A stretch of 64,000 nucleotides of DNA from positions 17,382,501 through 17,446,500 of the forward strand of contig NC_088327.1 of the NCBI RefSeq assembly GCF_036884655.1, in the 5' to 3' direction. The notes under the pieces are model-generated. The model had not been told where the DNA came from. It did not search any database and saw only the letters and a program-made list of their open reading frames with translations. Made by a program: the position numbers and the translations under genes. This document shows positions 47,501 through 58,657 of this stretch, piece by piece. The stretch's first letter is position 1, and every line of letters starts with the position of its first letter. The stretch is from Musa acuminata AAA Group. Its lineage: Eukaryota > Streptophyta > Magnoliopsida > Zingiberales > Musaceae.

Positions 47501-50500
47501 TGCTCCGTATAATAAGATCGATCATCGTACTACTGCTAAGAGAAGATGATCATTACTGTACTATTATTGGTCGTAAGAATCTCCATAATACAACGACTAT
47601 GAATACGATGAGCTTCGCTATGTGTCTACGTCATAGGCTCTATCGCATCTGCTCAAAATCATTCCCTGCCTTCCTCTTTCCCTTTTATGTATAAACTTGA
47701 CTAGTATCTCGTCGAACACTATGATTTGAATATTAGGTGGCATGTATAAAATACTACTGCTTGGTCCATGCACCACCCTCAAATTATGTAGACGGGACTA
47801 TCGACTCCTTGGCGTCGCCGCCATCATCGATCGAGGCACTATTGTCTACATTGCTGCTATGTCTTCGGACCGAGCAAGTTATTGAATGTGATCAAGAAGG
47901 TGTCTCGTCACCTGACTTGATTTTTTCCAATAGTGTGACTGATGCCACTACCTTCTCCTTTGTCTTTACCTTTGCATGCTGGCGGATGACTGTGACGATT
48001 GGGTGTCTCTAATTCCTCTTTATTAGAGTGTTATTCTTCTTAATCCTCCTAAATTTGATTAAATGTATAAATAACAGTTTTGTTAAGTTTAAGAGAGTGA
48101 AAATGTGAATGAGAGAGAGATATGAGTGAGAAAGAGTTTAAGGGAATTGAAAAGTTGGAGTGACATAAGTTGAAAGAGGGGGGGAAACCCTTTCCTCTAG
48201 TTCAAACGATTAAATAGATTATTTGAAACAGGCCAATCTCAACCCTTGATTGGTAATGGTCAAAATCTGACCGTTACCAACTAGTACAGGTCGGTAACGA
48301 TCGGATTTCATCTATTACCAATTGGTACAGACCTTGTATCACACGATATGGGGTCATGTAATGTGTATTGCCCCGTATAGGACGGTTCGCATATCGGTCC
48401 CTTGTTGGATCGATACGTACTGCCTGTACCAAGTGATACACCTCGGTATGGTAAACCTTGAATGTGATAACAGGATTGTCTTGACAAGATAAATTATAGG
48501 GGTCATTATGTACTACAATAGCAGAGACTAATAATGTTGTGGTACATAGAAGGGAGTATGACATTAATGACATATAATCGCTATGACTCGCATTGGTAGT
48601 TGAATTTTAATATAGCATTATTGTACTTATTGGCTTGTCTTAAAATTCATGACCATGTATAAAATACTTTTCAAAAATTTCAGAATTCAATTAGATAAAA
48701 TTATTTTTAAATAAAATTTTATTTTTTTTATTTTAATTTTGAATTTCTTTTATATCTTACCAATTAATGGGGCAAGTGGGTGGATGTTATATTATGTGGC
48801 CTTATCTAATTAGATAAGATATATTATATATCTGATTGGATTTTGATTACAATTATCGGCTAATTAAAATGGAGTTCAATCATGGTAGCATTTCTTAGGA
48901 GATAACCTTGATGAGAGGGACTCTCCTAATTACCATATTAGACCCTCTGCTCTCACCTATAAAAGGACAAGACCTCTTAGGGACGAAACACCAGATATTG
49001 AGATTGCAAATCTATTCTTAATCTCCCTTAGTCCCTATTCCATTGTTTATAATGGTCCTATGAAGGATAGAAAGAGAGGAGAATGCGAGTGTAGTTCTCC
49101 TTGCATGTTAACATCACTGTAACTTTTGAATCCGATGACGATGCATTTGCAGATCAGATAAATGTTTTATGAATGACATCGAAATGTACGTAATCTTGAT
49201 CTTGATCTATCGTTATTTGATTTCGATTTTGGCATTAAATTTTTTCACATAACAGTAGTATAATTATAGTTTTTATGCTTACATGGGCATATTAGGACCA
49301 TTGCCTATCACCCGCCCTTGGTTACTGATGTGGTGAATTAGCGTCGGCTTTCTTATGGACATTTTATCAGTAGCTTAGCATATATACAAAGTGGTGTCTT
49401 TCCTTCTAAAATTTTAAAATTAACATGTCAGGACCATTGCTTATCAACTGGACTTAGCTACTAATATAGCTGAATTGGCATTTTCCTTAAATACATTTGA
49501 TCAATAATTTGAAAAGCCAAGTAGACCACTTTCTCAAACAGTGCAATAGGCCATAACAAGGATATGCAGATGACATATGTGATTCACAACTTAAAAAGGG
49601 AGCTAATAATGCATGTCTTTCTATGGAGCAAGACATAACATCCATAACATGAAATTTTGATATGGGAATACATTAGACACACTAAATTTTTATATCCACT
49701 TTTATTTGGTAGACATGATTGTAGATGAGAATAAGACAACATAGCCTATATAATATACTTGTTTCATGAATTGGAAAAAATCAAGACGGTAAAGTTAGAT
49801 ACCAAAAGAAATCTTATATGGCTAATATCTTGCCTCGAATGATATAGAAAAATATATTGCTCAGCCATATATGCTGTAGCAAAAATATGGATTTTCCTTG
49901 TATTTCAGTTAGCATATAGAATGTAAAGAATATCAGTAAACAATTTTGAAAATAGCGAAGATAATACAAATCTAAACTATAAAATATAAATAAGGTGTTT
50001 TTGGAGATAAATTTCTCATGTTTCTACAAATGCTATGATAAATAAGTATAAAGGAGTTCGATCAGTTCATGATACAATGGACCAATGACAATACATTAAA
50101 TTGGAGAAGAGAACAGGCTTTTGTGAAGGGAACATATTGTCACGGACTTAGTTGGTTTTGCCTAAGTCGTGCGGCACCCTTGCGTGTTCGTCTGCAAAGG
50201 TCAGCCTCCCCGAAGCCTCTCATGGTCCCTTAGGACCTACAAAAGAGAAAACGGGTTAGAGAAAGCGCCTTACTCGGGATCCACAAGCAAACAATCCAGG
50301 AAACACTTCATAGACAATGCAAATTACAAACACACTTTATAAGCTCTGAACAGTTGCACAACAAAGGGTCAAAATGGTCCACTACAGATCGAAAATCTCT
50401 CACAAATGTCCACATGACACAACCTTTATTTACAAGCCTAAAGCGGCTATCAAACCCAACTAAAATAGGACTATTAAGCCTTCGGTCGTCCCTTTACATA

Positions 50501-53500
50501 CTGTGCAAAGCATGGACATACCAAAAGACACGGACATACATAAACATTATATCAAACATCCTGTTTAGAAGTTTGTACGTGACAATATGACATGTCTAAG
50601 ATTAGAGTTGAGAAGAACTAGAGAGACTCTGAAGGTTGCCTACTATAGGGCAACGGAGGGGAACCCCAGATGCATTCATTGATTGAAAATCTGGGGCTTC
50701 AAGAGGAGAGAAGAATGACATGGATGTAAGAGAAGAGGGCCTATACTCGAGAGGTTTGGTTTCCTCTTGGACTTGGCAAGCAAGCAACTTTGATGTTAAA
50801 TATTTTAACTTTTATACACATACAACATTACCTCACAAAAATTTGAAAATTAATTTAATTAATTTTTTAAATACATGCAAAAAATTTAAAACATGTGTTT
50901 GTCATGAAGTCATTGTAGACCTTACTTTAACTTTTTTTCTTTGATATTAAGGCTATTACACATTTTGATAATGGAGATTGTAAAAATAGAAATGATGATT
51001 GAAATTTCTCAAGTTGGTATTACAGAATAAATATCCATTCGAGGCCAAAAAACCCACAAAATGTATGTCTTACCCATCCACTATGTCATATTTATACCAT
51101 ATTAAGAAACTTGTGACCAGTATTGTTGTTTTAATTGTTAAAGTTTGTCAATTTAATGTTAATTAGTGAAAAATATTGATCTAAGGGGTATAGGTAGCAA
51201 GACAATAGTTTGGTGTTGGGTTTAGAGGAAGATTGACAATATGTTCTTTTGTTAGTGGGACTCTCTTTTGGTGTCCAGTAAATACCATTCTTGATTTCAT
51301 GTGTTAGTTAAGTTTCCTACTAGGTTTAAGTCATTTGGTAATATCACATGATTAATTTTATGACAAGAAAGAACTAAAGCAAACTAATTCATTTGGATAG
51401 CATGAAAATATATTTAGTTCAAGTGATTTAAATAAAAAAAGACATGAAGAAAGATTGTAAGAAAACTAAGTGTCATTTTTTACAGTTTGTTTCAATGTTT
51501 TGCACTAAAGAAATGGTTATCTGGTCTAACTTAATTTTACCAGGAGAAAGACCATGTCATAACATTGAGAAATGAATGCAAAGTGGATATACCTTGCAAT
51601 TTAAGAGTAAGAACATAAAGAAAGTTTTGTACCTTAATGGCAAACACATGAAATGGAAGCCTAATATATAAACTTTGAGATGACTTTCTTTATGCATAAA
51701 GTGGAAATAATATGAAGAAATAAGTAAAGGAGTAAGAACATGAACGGTGAACTGTACCTTAGTGGCAAATGCATGAAAAGAAGTTGAACAGATAAACTAT
51801 AATATATATTATTTATGCATAAAGAAAAAGTTACTTTAATATAGTATAATAGCAACAGAAGACAATTAAAAAAGAAAAAAGAGACTTCTTTGCAAAGCAA
51901 AAAAAAAGGAAATATACTTTTGGCCTATGCAAATTGTTTGGAAGATAATGGGATAAGGTAGTAATGATTATGAATGACTCCATTGTAGCTTTTCAGTTCA
52001 TATTTCTATTAAATCTTTGTAAAGTTGTTGGTTTTTTCCCTTTTAATACTTCAAAAAATATTCTCATTACATAATACTTATACATATATATTTATGCATA
52101 GGTCAGCCTTCTCAAAATAATTTATGAAGTGAGTGTATATCATTATTAATTTTGAGTTCATCTGTCTCATATCCTGGTTATATCTGTTTGGGGGACGTAA
52201 TTTAAGTGCTACTTCATTTGTGTCATATGCTGGTGATATCTGACAGGCCAATGTAAGTTTCTCATAATATTAATCTTGATCTGATATCCAATAGTTTGTT
52301 TTAGTTTCGTTTAGAAAAATAAAGTTATTAGATAACACATTTCTTCCTATCTTATATGCATCTCAGTCTCAACTAAACAAATAATGAAATATTATTTCAT
52401 TTTGTTTATGTTACTGAAAATTTCAGATATGACATGTAACTGCTCGTTGTTTTAACTACTTTCTTTTTCTTCTTTGTAGATACTGGTTGCTTTAAAAAAG
52501 GGCACACAATTACTTAAATATGGTCGTAAAGGAAAGCCAAAGTTCTATCTATTCAGACTATCCAATGTGAGTTTGTTACAAGCATTTTTTTTTCTGATTA
52601 ATCAGCTTAAAATTTTATTGTATGATGGCTGGAAGATATCCTCATGAATATAATATGCTGGTCATATAACATTTCATTATTTGAATATTGAAATGCAAGC
52701 TAATTTGCAAATTGTCATTATTAAACTTTCAAGTGAACATATGAGTTTATGATGTGTCAGACTTAATTTTCAATTGGTGTCACAGGATGAATCAACATTA
52801 ATTTGGTTTTCTACTAGTGGTGAGAGAACATTGAAGTTGGCCTCTGTTTCAAGGATTATTTCAGGACAAAGAACTGTGAGATCATCTTCATGTTTATTCT
52901 CTTTTTAATGTGAAGGGTTTAATTTATGCTGCTATGACAAAATTCCAAGCTTTGTTGTTTTGTTTGCAATTCAATATGCAACCACTTTACTCTAAATTGA
53001 CTATGTATCTTCTACCTACAGTCTGTTTTTCAGCGATATCCACGCCCAGATAAAGATTATCTGTCTTTTTCACTTATTTATAATGATGGCAAAAGGTCTC
53101 TTGATCTAGTAAGCACATCCGAAGTTTCTTCTAATATTTGTGTGTTCTTATCTTGTCATGATCTGTTTGTGCTGAATCTGATTCTTGTGTACAGATTTGC
53201 AAGGATAAGGTTGAAGTGGAAGTTTGGTTTTCTGGATTAAAGACATTAATTTCTGCAGGACAATATGGACGACCAAAAATAGATGGATGGAGTAATGGCC
53301 TCTATAATGATGTAAATCTTTTATGCTATTAGATCATTTTTCTGGTGTTTTCTCATGGGTACTTTTATGGTTAGCAAATAGTCTTTTAGTGAACATGCTA
53401 TTATCTTGTAACATCACACAACCATTTAGAATTTTGTCTATATAGATTAATATGATACCTATTTTTTTGTTAGAATTATCTAAGCATAAACTTAGTGTTT

Positions 53501-56500
53501 CTTTAATTAAGTTAAGTTGGCATTTCATGTAATTGCCTTATACTGGTTTCAAGGATTGCAATTTCATACCGAGTTACTATATTGGTCCCTGCCTAGACCG
53601 ATACATACCAACTGGTACCTATATACCAATATTGTACAACGATATGTACTAAAGTGAAAAAAGAAGAAGAGGAAGGAAGAATAGGAGGAGGAAGGAGGAA
53701 GAATAGAAGGCAGTGGAGGAAAAGGAGGAAGGATGGGGAGAGGAAGGACGAAGAGGAGACGGTGGAGGAAAAGGAGGAGAAAGAGAAAGGAAGAAGGGGA
53801 GACGGTGGTAGACAACACATAGGTAAACATAGTGGTGGGCTCTGTGAGAGATAGAAAAGGGCTCCACATTCATGAGTCTTACTTGAAGGAGTTTTAATTT
53901 TTTTTTTAATTAGATCAGATTGGGCCGCCAAAATGGGGTGGTCTTCTTGGTTCGGGCTTGAACCTGTAAATACCAGCCGATACAATCCGAATCAATTGAA
54001 ATTGACTTCCTTGACTCATATAACATGAAAGTGACCAACTTGTATATTTTCTTTGTTGGTTTATCTGCTACTAGTTTGATGATATTTCCCTCTTCATGAA
54101 GTTTTCATGACAAATTTTAGCAAAATGTAACACATTAGCAAAGTCAGACTTGGAGGTGGTTGTGGGCCATCTCCATGCTCACTGGATCATGCCTTGTTTC
54201 ACAACACCAGAGAAATGAAACAATATCTGTTAATAAAGCTTGGCTATAATCTGTCCTATATGTTATATGAAGGAGTAGTCTTGAAAGAATAATGCTAATA
54301 AATTCATTGTGTACAGTATCTCTTCTGTGTCAGATTTACACAAGGAATTTGCTTGTTTAGAAGCACATGAAGTATGAATCTGTACAAGAGTAAGTAGTTC
54401 CTTTATGCCTGAATACTTGTTATTCTAATTTCGATATTGAAGGTCATATTTGCACATATGTTCATGCAGAAGTCTGAAATTGCTTGTTTACCATGGTAAA
54501 ACATGAAATTTCAATATTTTATATTCCTTGTCAAAAGATATATTTTATTCATGCTTGTTTTGGCAGTACATGTGCAGACTTGTATCACATGTATTCACCT
54601 GATAGGCGCATAGATCTAGAACCTAAGCTTCTGGATGATACATTTGGAATTTTAAGTTTTCACATATGTAATATATGACACAACTAGTTTATCTATGACT
54701 TCAACGTTTCAGAAAACATTTTTTTTAAAAGCACCTAGAATTAACCATCCAATTAAGAATTTGTCATGTTTTATATCTGGAAGCTGTCAGCCTGAAGCGA
54801 GTTATCGCCTCTTCGATAGCCATGGTTGAAATATAGTATTTCTTGGTTTTTTTGAATTTGTATGTCCAGTTTGTAGGGTGGCTGATAATGGGAACATTAT
54901 GACATGGTTCTACGTGATTGTAAATGAGAGCCTGTAGTCACTGCATGTTGGGATTATTTTGTGTGTTCTTTCATGAGCAAAACTTTTCCCAATATATGAT
55001 GATGACAATGTCATCTCCTCTGTTAATTTTATTCTGAAATTTAGTTCGGTGATCTATCTGACTATTTGTTTTTTAACAAATGAATATTTTCAACTAAAGA
55101 TATAACATCATTCTTATGGGTTTCGGTCGCTTGCAAATTTCGTTTTTCAGGATGGCAGAGAATTTGCATCAGATAATATAAGCAATCATTCTATTGGTCC
55201 CACCTTAGATACTTCTGAGGGCAGACTAACTTCGTGTGGTTTGCAGAAAATCCAATCGTTTGAATATCCAGTATATTCTGAAAGATCAGATGTGTCAAAT
55301 ATGCACACAAAAGGAGCTTCTTCAGATGGAATTAGAATTAGCACTTCTAGTGTTCCTAGTACATCCAGTCATGGTTCTGCACCGGAGGACTTCGATGCTT
55401 CCGGCGATGTCTATGTTTGGGGTGAAGTCATCTCTGATATTTCTGCCAGAGTTAGTGCTGATAGAAATAGTAATCCTTCTAGTACAAGGACAGATGTCCT
55501 CCTACCAAAATCCCTGGAGTCCAATTTAGTGTTGGACATTCATCATGTGGCCTGTGGAGTGAGGCATGCTGCCCTTGTTACCAGACAGGGAGAAGTATTC
55601 ACTTGGGGTGAAGAATCTGGCGGACGCCTTGGTCATGGAGTTGCTGCTGATACTGTTAACCCTCGCCTTGTGGAATCATTATCAGCTTCTAATGTTGATT
55701 TTGTCGCTTGTGGGGAGTTCCATACCTGCGCTGTTACCATGTCTGGTGAACTCTATACTTGGGGAGATGGCTCCTATAATGCTGGTCTTCTTGGTCATGG
55801 TACGGATGTGTGTCACTGGATGCCCAAAAGAGTGTCAGGAATACTGGAAGGTCTTCAAGTTTCTTATGTTTCTTGTGGTGTATGGCATACAGCTTTAATT
55901 ACTACAACAGGGCAGTTATTCTCATTCGGCGATGGAACATTTGGTGTCTTAGGCCATGGAAATCGAGAAAGCCTTTTACACCCCAGGGAAGTAGAATCAC
56001 TTACGGGATTGAAGACAATGGCTGTCTCATGTGGGGTGTGGCATACTGCAGCTGTGGTAGAAGTTATCGTGACACAATCCAGTGCATCATCTGGAAAATT
56101 ATTCACTTGGGGTGATGGAGACAAGCATCGCCTTGGCCATGGTGATAAAGAACCCCAGCTTGAGCCTACCTGTGTATCATCATTGATTGATTTCAATTTT
56201 CACAAATTGGCTTGTGGTCATAGTCTTACAGTTGGCCTAACCACTTCAGGACATGTTTTTACCATGGGAAGTACAGTATATGGTCAGCTTGGTAATCCCC
56301 ATTCTGACGGAAGGCTTCCATGCATGGTAGAAGATAAGCTCCTTGGTGAATCTGTTGTAGAGGTTGCTTCTGGTTCATATCATGTTGCAGTCTTGACAGC
56401 CAGAGGTGAAGTTTACACATGGGGAAGAGGAGCAAATGGAAGACTGGGCCATGGAGATCTTGAAGATCGTAAAACACCTAAAATGGTTGAAGCTCTGAAG

Positions 56501-58657
56501 GACAGACATGTCAAACATATCTCCTGTGGCTCAAGCTTCACTGCTGCCATATGTCAGCATAAATGGGTATCAGGTACAGAGCAGTCCCAGTGCTCAGCTT
56601 GTAGACAGGCATTCGGATTCACTAGGAAAAAGCACAACTGTTACAATTGTGGGCTTGTACATTGCCATCAGTGCAGTTCAAGAAAGGCTCTGAGAGCAGC
56701 ATTGTCTCCTAATCCTGGGAAACCATATCGTGTATGTGATACATGCTATGTAAAGTTGACTAATAGTTTTGACTCTGGTGGATTTATTAGCAAGAAAATT
56801 ATGAAGCCCCGTATATCTGGTGAGAGCAAAGACAGGCTTGATAGACTGGATACAAGCTTATCCAAGGCTTTGCCTTCTAGTAATTTAGATCTGGTCAACA
56901 ATTTCGATAGTAAAGTATCCATAGAATGGAAGAATTCTAACTCCTCGTCCGTGACTCAATCTCCTCAAGTTCCTTCAGTTTTACAGCTGAAAAGCATTGC
57001 TTTTAATGCTAGCACAGATGTGCATCAAGCAGTTCCTAGGCCAGCAGTTAAGTCTACAAATCGTTCTAGAGCTGTTTCACCTTTTTCAAGAAAGCCTAGT
57101 CCTCCACGCTCTACAACGCCAACTCCCACAATGGCAGGTCTTTCTTTCTCCAAAAGCTTCTCAGATAATCTGAAGAAAACCAATGATCTTCTGAATCAAG
57201 AACTTCTTAGGTTTCATTCTGAGGTATTCTGTCCCTCTTTAACTTAGTTAAACATCAGTTATCAGCAAAATTTCTTATGCATTATGATGCATATTGACTA
57301 GGTGGATAATCTAAGGCAACGCTGTGAGCGTCTAGAATTTCAGCTGGAGAAATCTGAAAAGAAAGCTCAAGAAGCCACAACACTTGCTATGGAGGAATCT
57401 GCGAAGTCCAAAGCCGCGAAAGAAGTTATAAAATCACTGACAGCACAGGTAAGTCTTTCTTGATGTTATGTTCATTTTCTGGTAAGACTTGAATGACTTT
57501 CAAAATGTATGCTCGGGAACATTGAGACATTTTCTTGCAGTCTATTCTTTAAATGTGCATGTGGCTGTGTGCTATGTTTGTCTTAGACTCGAATTTTTCT
57601 ATGCTTGGAATTAAAACATTTTTTCTTGAGACAAACTAGTGAGCATGCTTTAGCATGTCTAGATTTCAAAGCACTGGTTCTTCAAGATAAATGGTGTGGC
57701 AGGCTAGCAGCTGCTACTCATACTTCCATTTCTGGTGCCCTGTTTTTGTGCCTTTATAATAATGCCTGATTGAACTTGACTAAACTGGACCCTGTAACAT
57801 TATTTTTTTCATTTTCTAATGATCACATTCTGATGCACCAAAATATTAATTGGGTTCTTGGTTGTTGCTTTTTGCAAGAAAATTATGCCAAATGAGAATC
57901 TTTTTTTTTTTTGGTTGATAGTTGAAAGAAATGGCAAAGAGGCTTCCTCAAGGAGTCTATGACACTGATCCAATAAAATTGATGCATCTGTCAAATGGTT
58001 CTACCGATTCACATGCAATTCAGCAATCTGATTCAAGTTTTGGAAACCTTTCAAGCAATGGCACAAGTGATTGTCTGGATAGCAATGCACCAGGTTTCCA
58101 TTCATCATCTAAAGATGAATTATCAGAGCAAAACCATGCAGCAAGAGGAACTTCTGGAACTACTAAGAATAGCACATACTTTTGGAATCATGCAGTTACA
58201 TGCTCCAACTATTTGGAAGATCTTTCAAATGTCGAACACAATGGTAATGGAGAAATGCCAGTAACTATCACCAGATCAGAAGATCTTGACAGCCCCAATT
58301 CAGACAGCAATCAAGTAGAGGCTGAGTGGATAGAACAGTTTGAACCTGGTGTATACATAACTCTAATTGCCCTTCGTGATGGAACTAGAGAACTAAAGAG
58401 AGTCCGTTTCAGGTAATCGAGCAAGTTATTGGTAATGATGATGTAATCTGCATTTACCATCTTCATATAAATTGACCTAATGCAGGAATTTATCATATGT
58501 TACATGTGTTGTTACCTCTGAAATTGTATGCTGATGGTGATCATTTCTTTGCAGTAGGAGAAGATTTGGAGAGCAGCAAGCAGAAGCATGGTGGTCTGAA
58601 AATGCTGAGAGAGTACATGACAAATATAAGTTCCGTGGATTGAACAGTACTTTGTGA
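41477..58657 (+). CDS. PRAF-type protein: PH, RCC1 repeats, FYVE, coiled coil, BRX (nine exons)
   Basis: Exons: 41,477-41,524; 52,480-52,566; 52,786-52,875; 53,022-53,108; 53,195-53,311; 55,151-57,223; 57,302-57,448; 57,922-58,412; 58,555-58,657. All introns are GT-AG, and the joined frame is open for 1,080 codons. Residues about 17-140 form the PH domain, about 229-613 seven RCC1 motifs (such as [17 protein letters not shown]), about 614-682 a FYVE zinc finger with four CXXC pairs, about 815-895 a coiled coil, and about 1,015-1,075 the BRX domain (ending in WWSENAERV). Arabidopsis PRAF1 has this layout and binds phosphoinositides; the RCC1 part is thought to act on small GTPases. Membrane or cell-polarity work is expected but not proven here. 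The start at 41,477 ([14 protein letters not shown]) fits relatives. The in-frame ATG at 41,414 would add 21 residues. Confidence 0.93.
42224..42727 (+). repeat. 5' LTR of the intronic copia element
   Basis: It runs from tgggttattaaattatg to ttttcatacttata and includes a TATAAAAGG box near 42,400. The ends have decayed from TG...CA. Confidence 0.8.
42730..42742 (+). promoter_or_regulatory. Primer-binding site of the intronic copia element
   Basis: TGACATCAGAGCC is two changes from TGGTATCAGAGCC and is followed by ATG, as in many copia elements. Confidence 0.75.
44190..46690 (+). pseudogene. pol: Copia pol relic: integrase, reverse transcriptase, RNase H
   Basis: Integrase remnants run from about 44,197 to 44,770 ([33 protein letters not shown]). 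RT remnants run from about 45,110 to 45,860 ([48 protein letters not shown]). RNase H runs from about 46,160 to 46,690 and ends with the hallmark ADIFTKAL. The RT active-site motif reads YMND rather than YVDD. Many in-frame stops and shifts rule out function. Confidence 0.9.
46817..48460. mobile_element. hAT-like DNA element nested in the copia relic
   Basis: The ends are CAAGGTTCGCC and the complement of TAAACCTTG, giving an imperfect terminal inverted repeat of about 18 bp. AATATGAT (46,809-46,816) and AATGTGAT (48,461-48,468) flank it as an 8-bp duplication with one mismatch. The 8-bp duplication and CAAGGTT ends point to the hAT group. The 91-codon frame at 47,737-48,012 shows no transposase motif, so it is probably non-autonomous. 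Confidence 0.78.
48785..49283 (+). repeat. 3' LTR of the intronic copia element
   Basis: It starts TGTTATATTATG and ends GCTTACA. It is 499 bp and retains TG...CA ends better than the 5' copy. Confidence 0.8.
50138..50584 (-). mobile_element. Solo family C LTR in PRAF intron 1
   Basis: TGTCACGGACTTAG...GTACGTGACA (447 bp) matches the LTR at 59,936 almost throughout. No interior is attached on either side. ATAT flanks both sides (50,134-50,137 and 50,585-50,588), so four of an expected five duplicated bases are visible. The orientation is minus, judged from the second copy. Confidence 0.8.
52480..53311 (+). CDS. PRAF exons 2-5: PH domain
   Basis: Four in-phase exons (87, 90, 87 and 117 bp) encode residues 17-143. 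They include [56 protein letters not shown] and [20 protein letters not shown]. This is the N-terminal PH fold of PRAF proteins, whose basic loop (YGRKGKPK) is the presumed phosphoinositide contact. All exon ends fall between codons, so skipping any one would keep the frame. Confidence 0.93.
53550..54013. mobile_element. Short hAT-like element in PRAF intron 5
   Basis: It starts CAAGGATTGCAATTTC and ends with the complement of CAAGGAAGTCAATTTC, a 16-bp inverted repeat with three mismatches. Inside, both ends carry ataccg and accgatac phrases like the larger element at 46,817. The putative 8-bp duplications (ACTGGTTT and ACTCATAT) agree at only five positions, so this is an old copy. Confidence 0.6.
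53654..53812. repeat. Purine-rich tract
   Basis: About 160 bp on the plus strand is almost entirely A and G, with GGAGGAAGGAGGAAG-like runs. It lies inside the intron 5 element and accounts for the proline/serine-rich open frames on the complementary strand. Confidence 0.85.
55151..57223 (+). CDS. PRAF exon 6: RCC1 propeller and FYVE finger
   Basis: This 2,073-bp exon holds 691 codons. It has seven RCC1-type motifs ([91 protein letters not shown]). It also has the FYVE finger from 56,561 to about 56,765 (CSAC, HNCYNC, HCHQC, CDTC) and a Ser/Pro-rich linker with a [13 protein letters not shown] stretch. The WXXD motif of canonical FYVE domains is replaced by WVSG, and RHHC by KHNC, as in other PRAF proteins. 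Confidence 0.95.
57302..58657 (+). CDS. PRAF exons 7-9: coiled coil and BRX domain
   Basis: Exon 7 (57,302-57,448) is a heptad-like helix ([20 protein letters not shown]). Exon 8 (57,922-58,412) contains a low-complexity Ser/Asn region and the first part of the BRX domain ([20 protein letters not shown]). The last intron splits a Ser codon (AG|T), and exon 9 completes the domain ([20 protein letters not shown]) before the TGA at 58,655-58,657. BRX domains mediate homo- and heterotypic protein contacts. Confidence 0.93.

Larger units (their letters stand above)
42224..49283 (+). mobile_element. Decayed Ty1/copia element in PRAF intron 1
   Basis: Two LTRs of about 500 bp (42,224-42,727 and 48,785-49,283) share many phrases, such as aggagataaccttgatgagag, cctctgctctc and cataacagtagtataattat. 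They are clearly diverged. A PBS follows the first, and a purine-rich stretch (about 48,769-48,784) precedes the second. Integrase, RT and RNase H remnants lie between, full of stops. No target duplication is recognisable. The GC-rich segment 42,840-43,670 shows no identifiable gag. Confidence 0.88.
41525..52479 (+). other. PRAF intron 1, about 11 kb, transposon-filled
   Basis: The donor is AAG|GTAACG and the acceptor TTTGTAG|ATAC. Intron 1 is far longer than the others (146 bp to 1.8 kb). It contains a decayed copia element, an hAT-like element inside that, and a solo family C LTR. Related phrases (taggaccactgcc..., ctaatatagtt) recur near 42,103, 49,291 and 49,428, as if the copia element had landed in a small tandem repeat. 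Confidence 0.85.

Noticed and set aside
47737..48012. 91-codon frame as an hAT transposase fragment
   Set aside because: No transposase, BED-finger or dimerisation motif could be recognised.
53564..53985. Serine/proline/phenylalanine-rich minus-strand frames in intron 5
   Set aside because: They are the complement of the purine tract: low-complexity translation, not a gene.
55864..56196. Minus-strand frames across PRAF exon 6
   Set aside because: They are shadows of a clearly coding plus-strand exon with RCC1 motifs.
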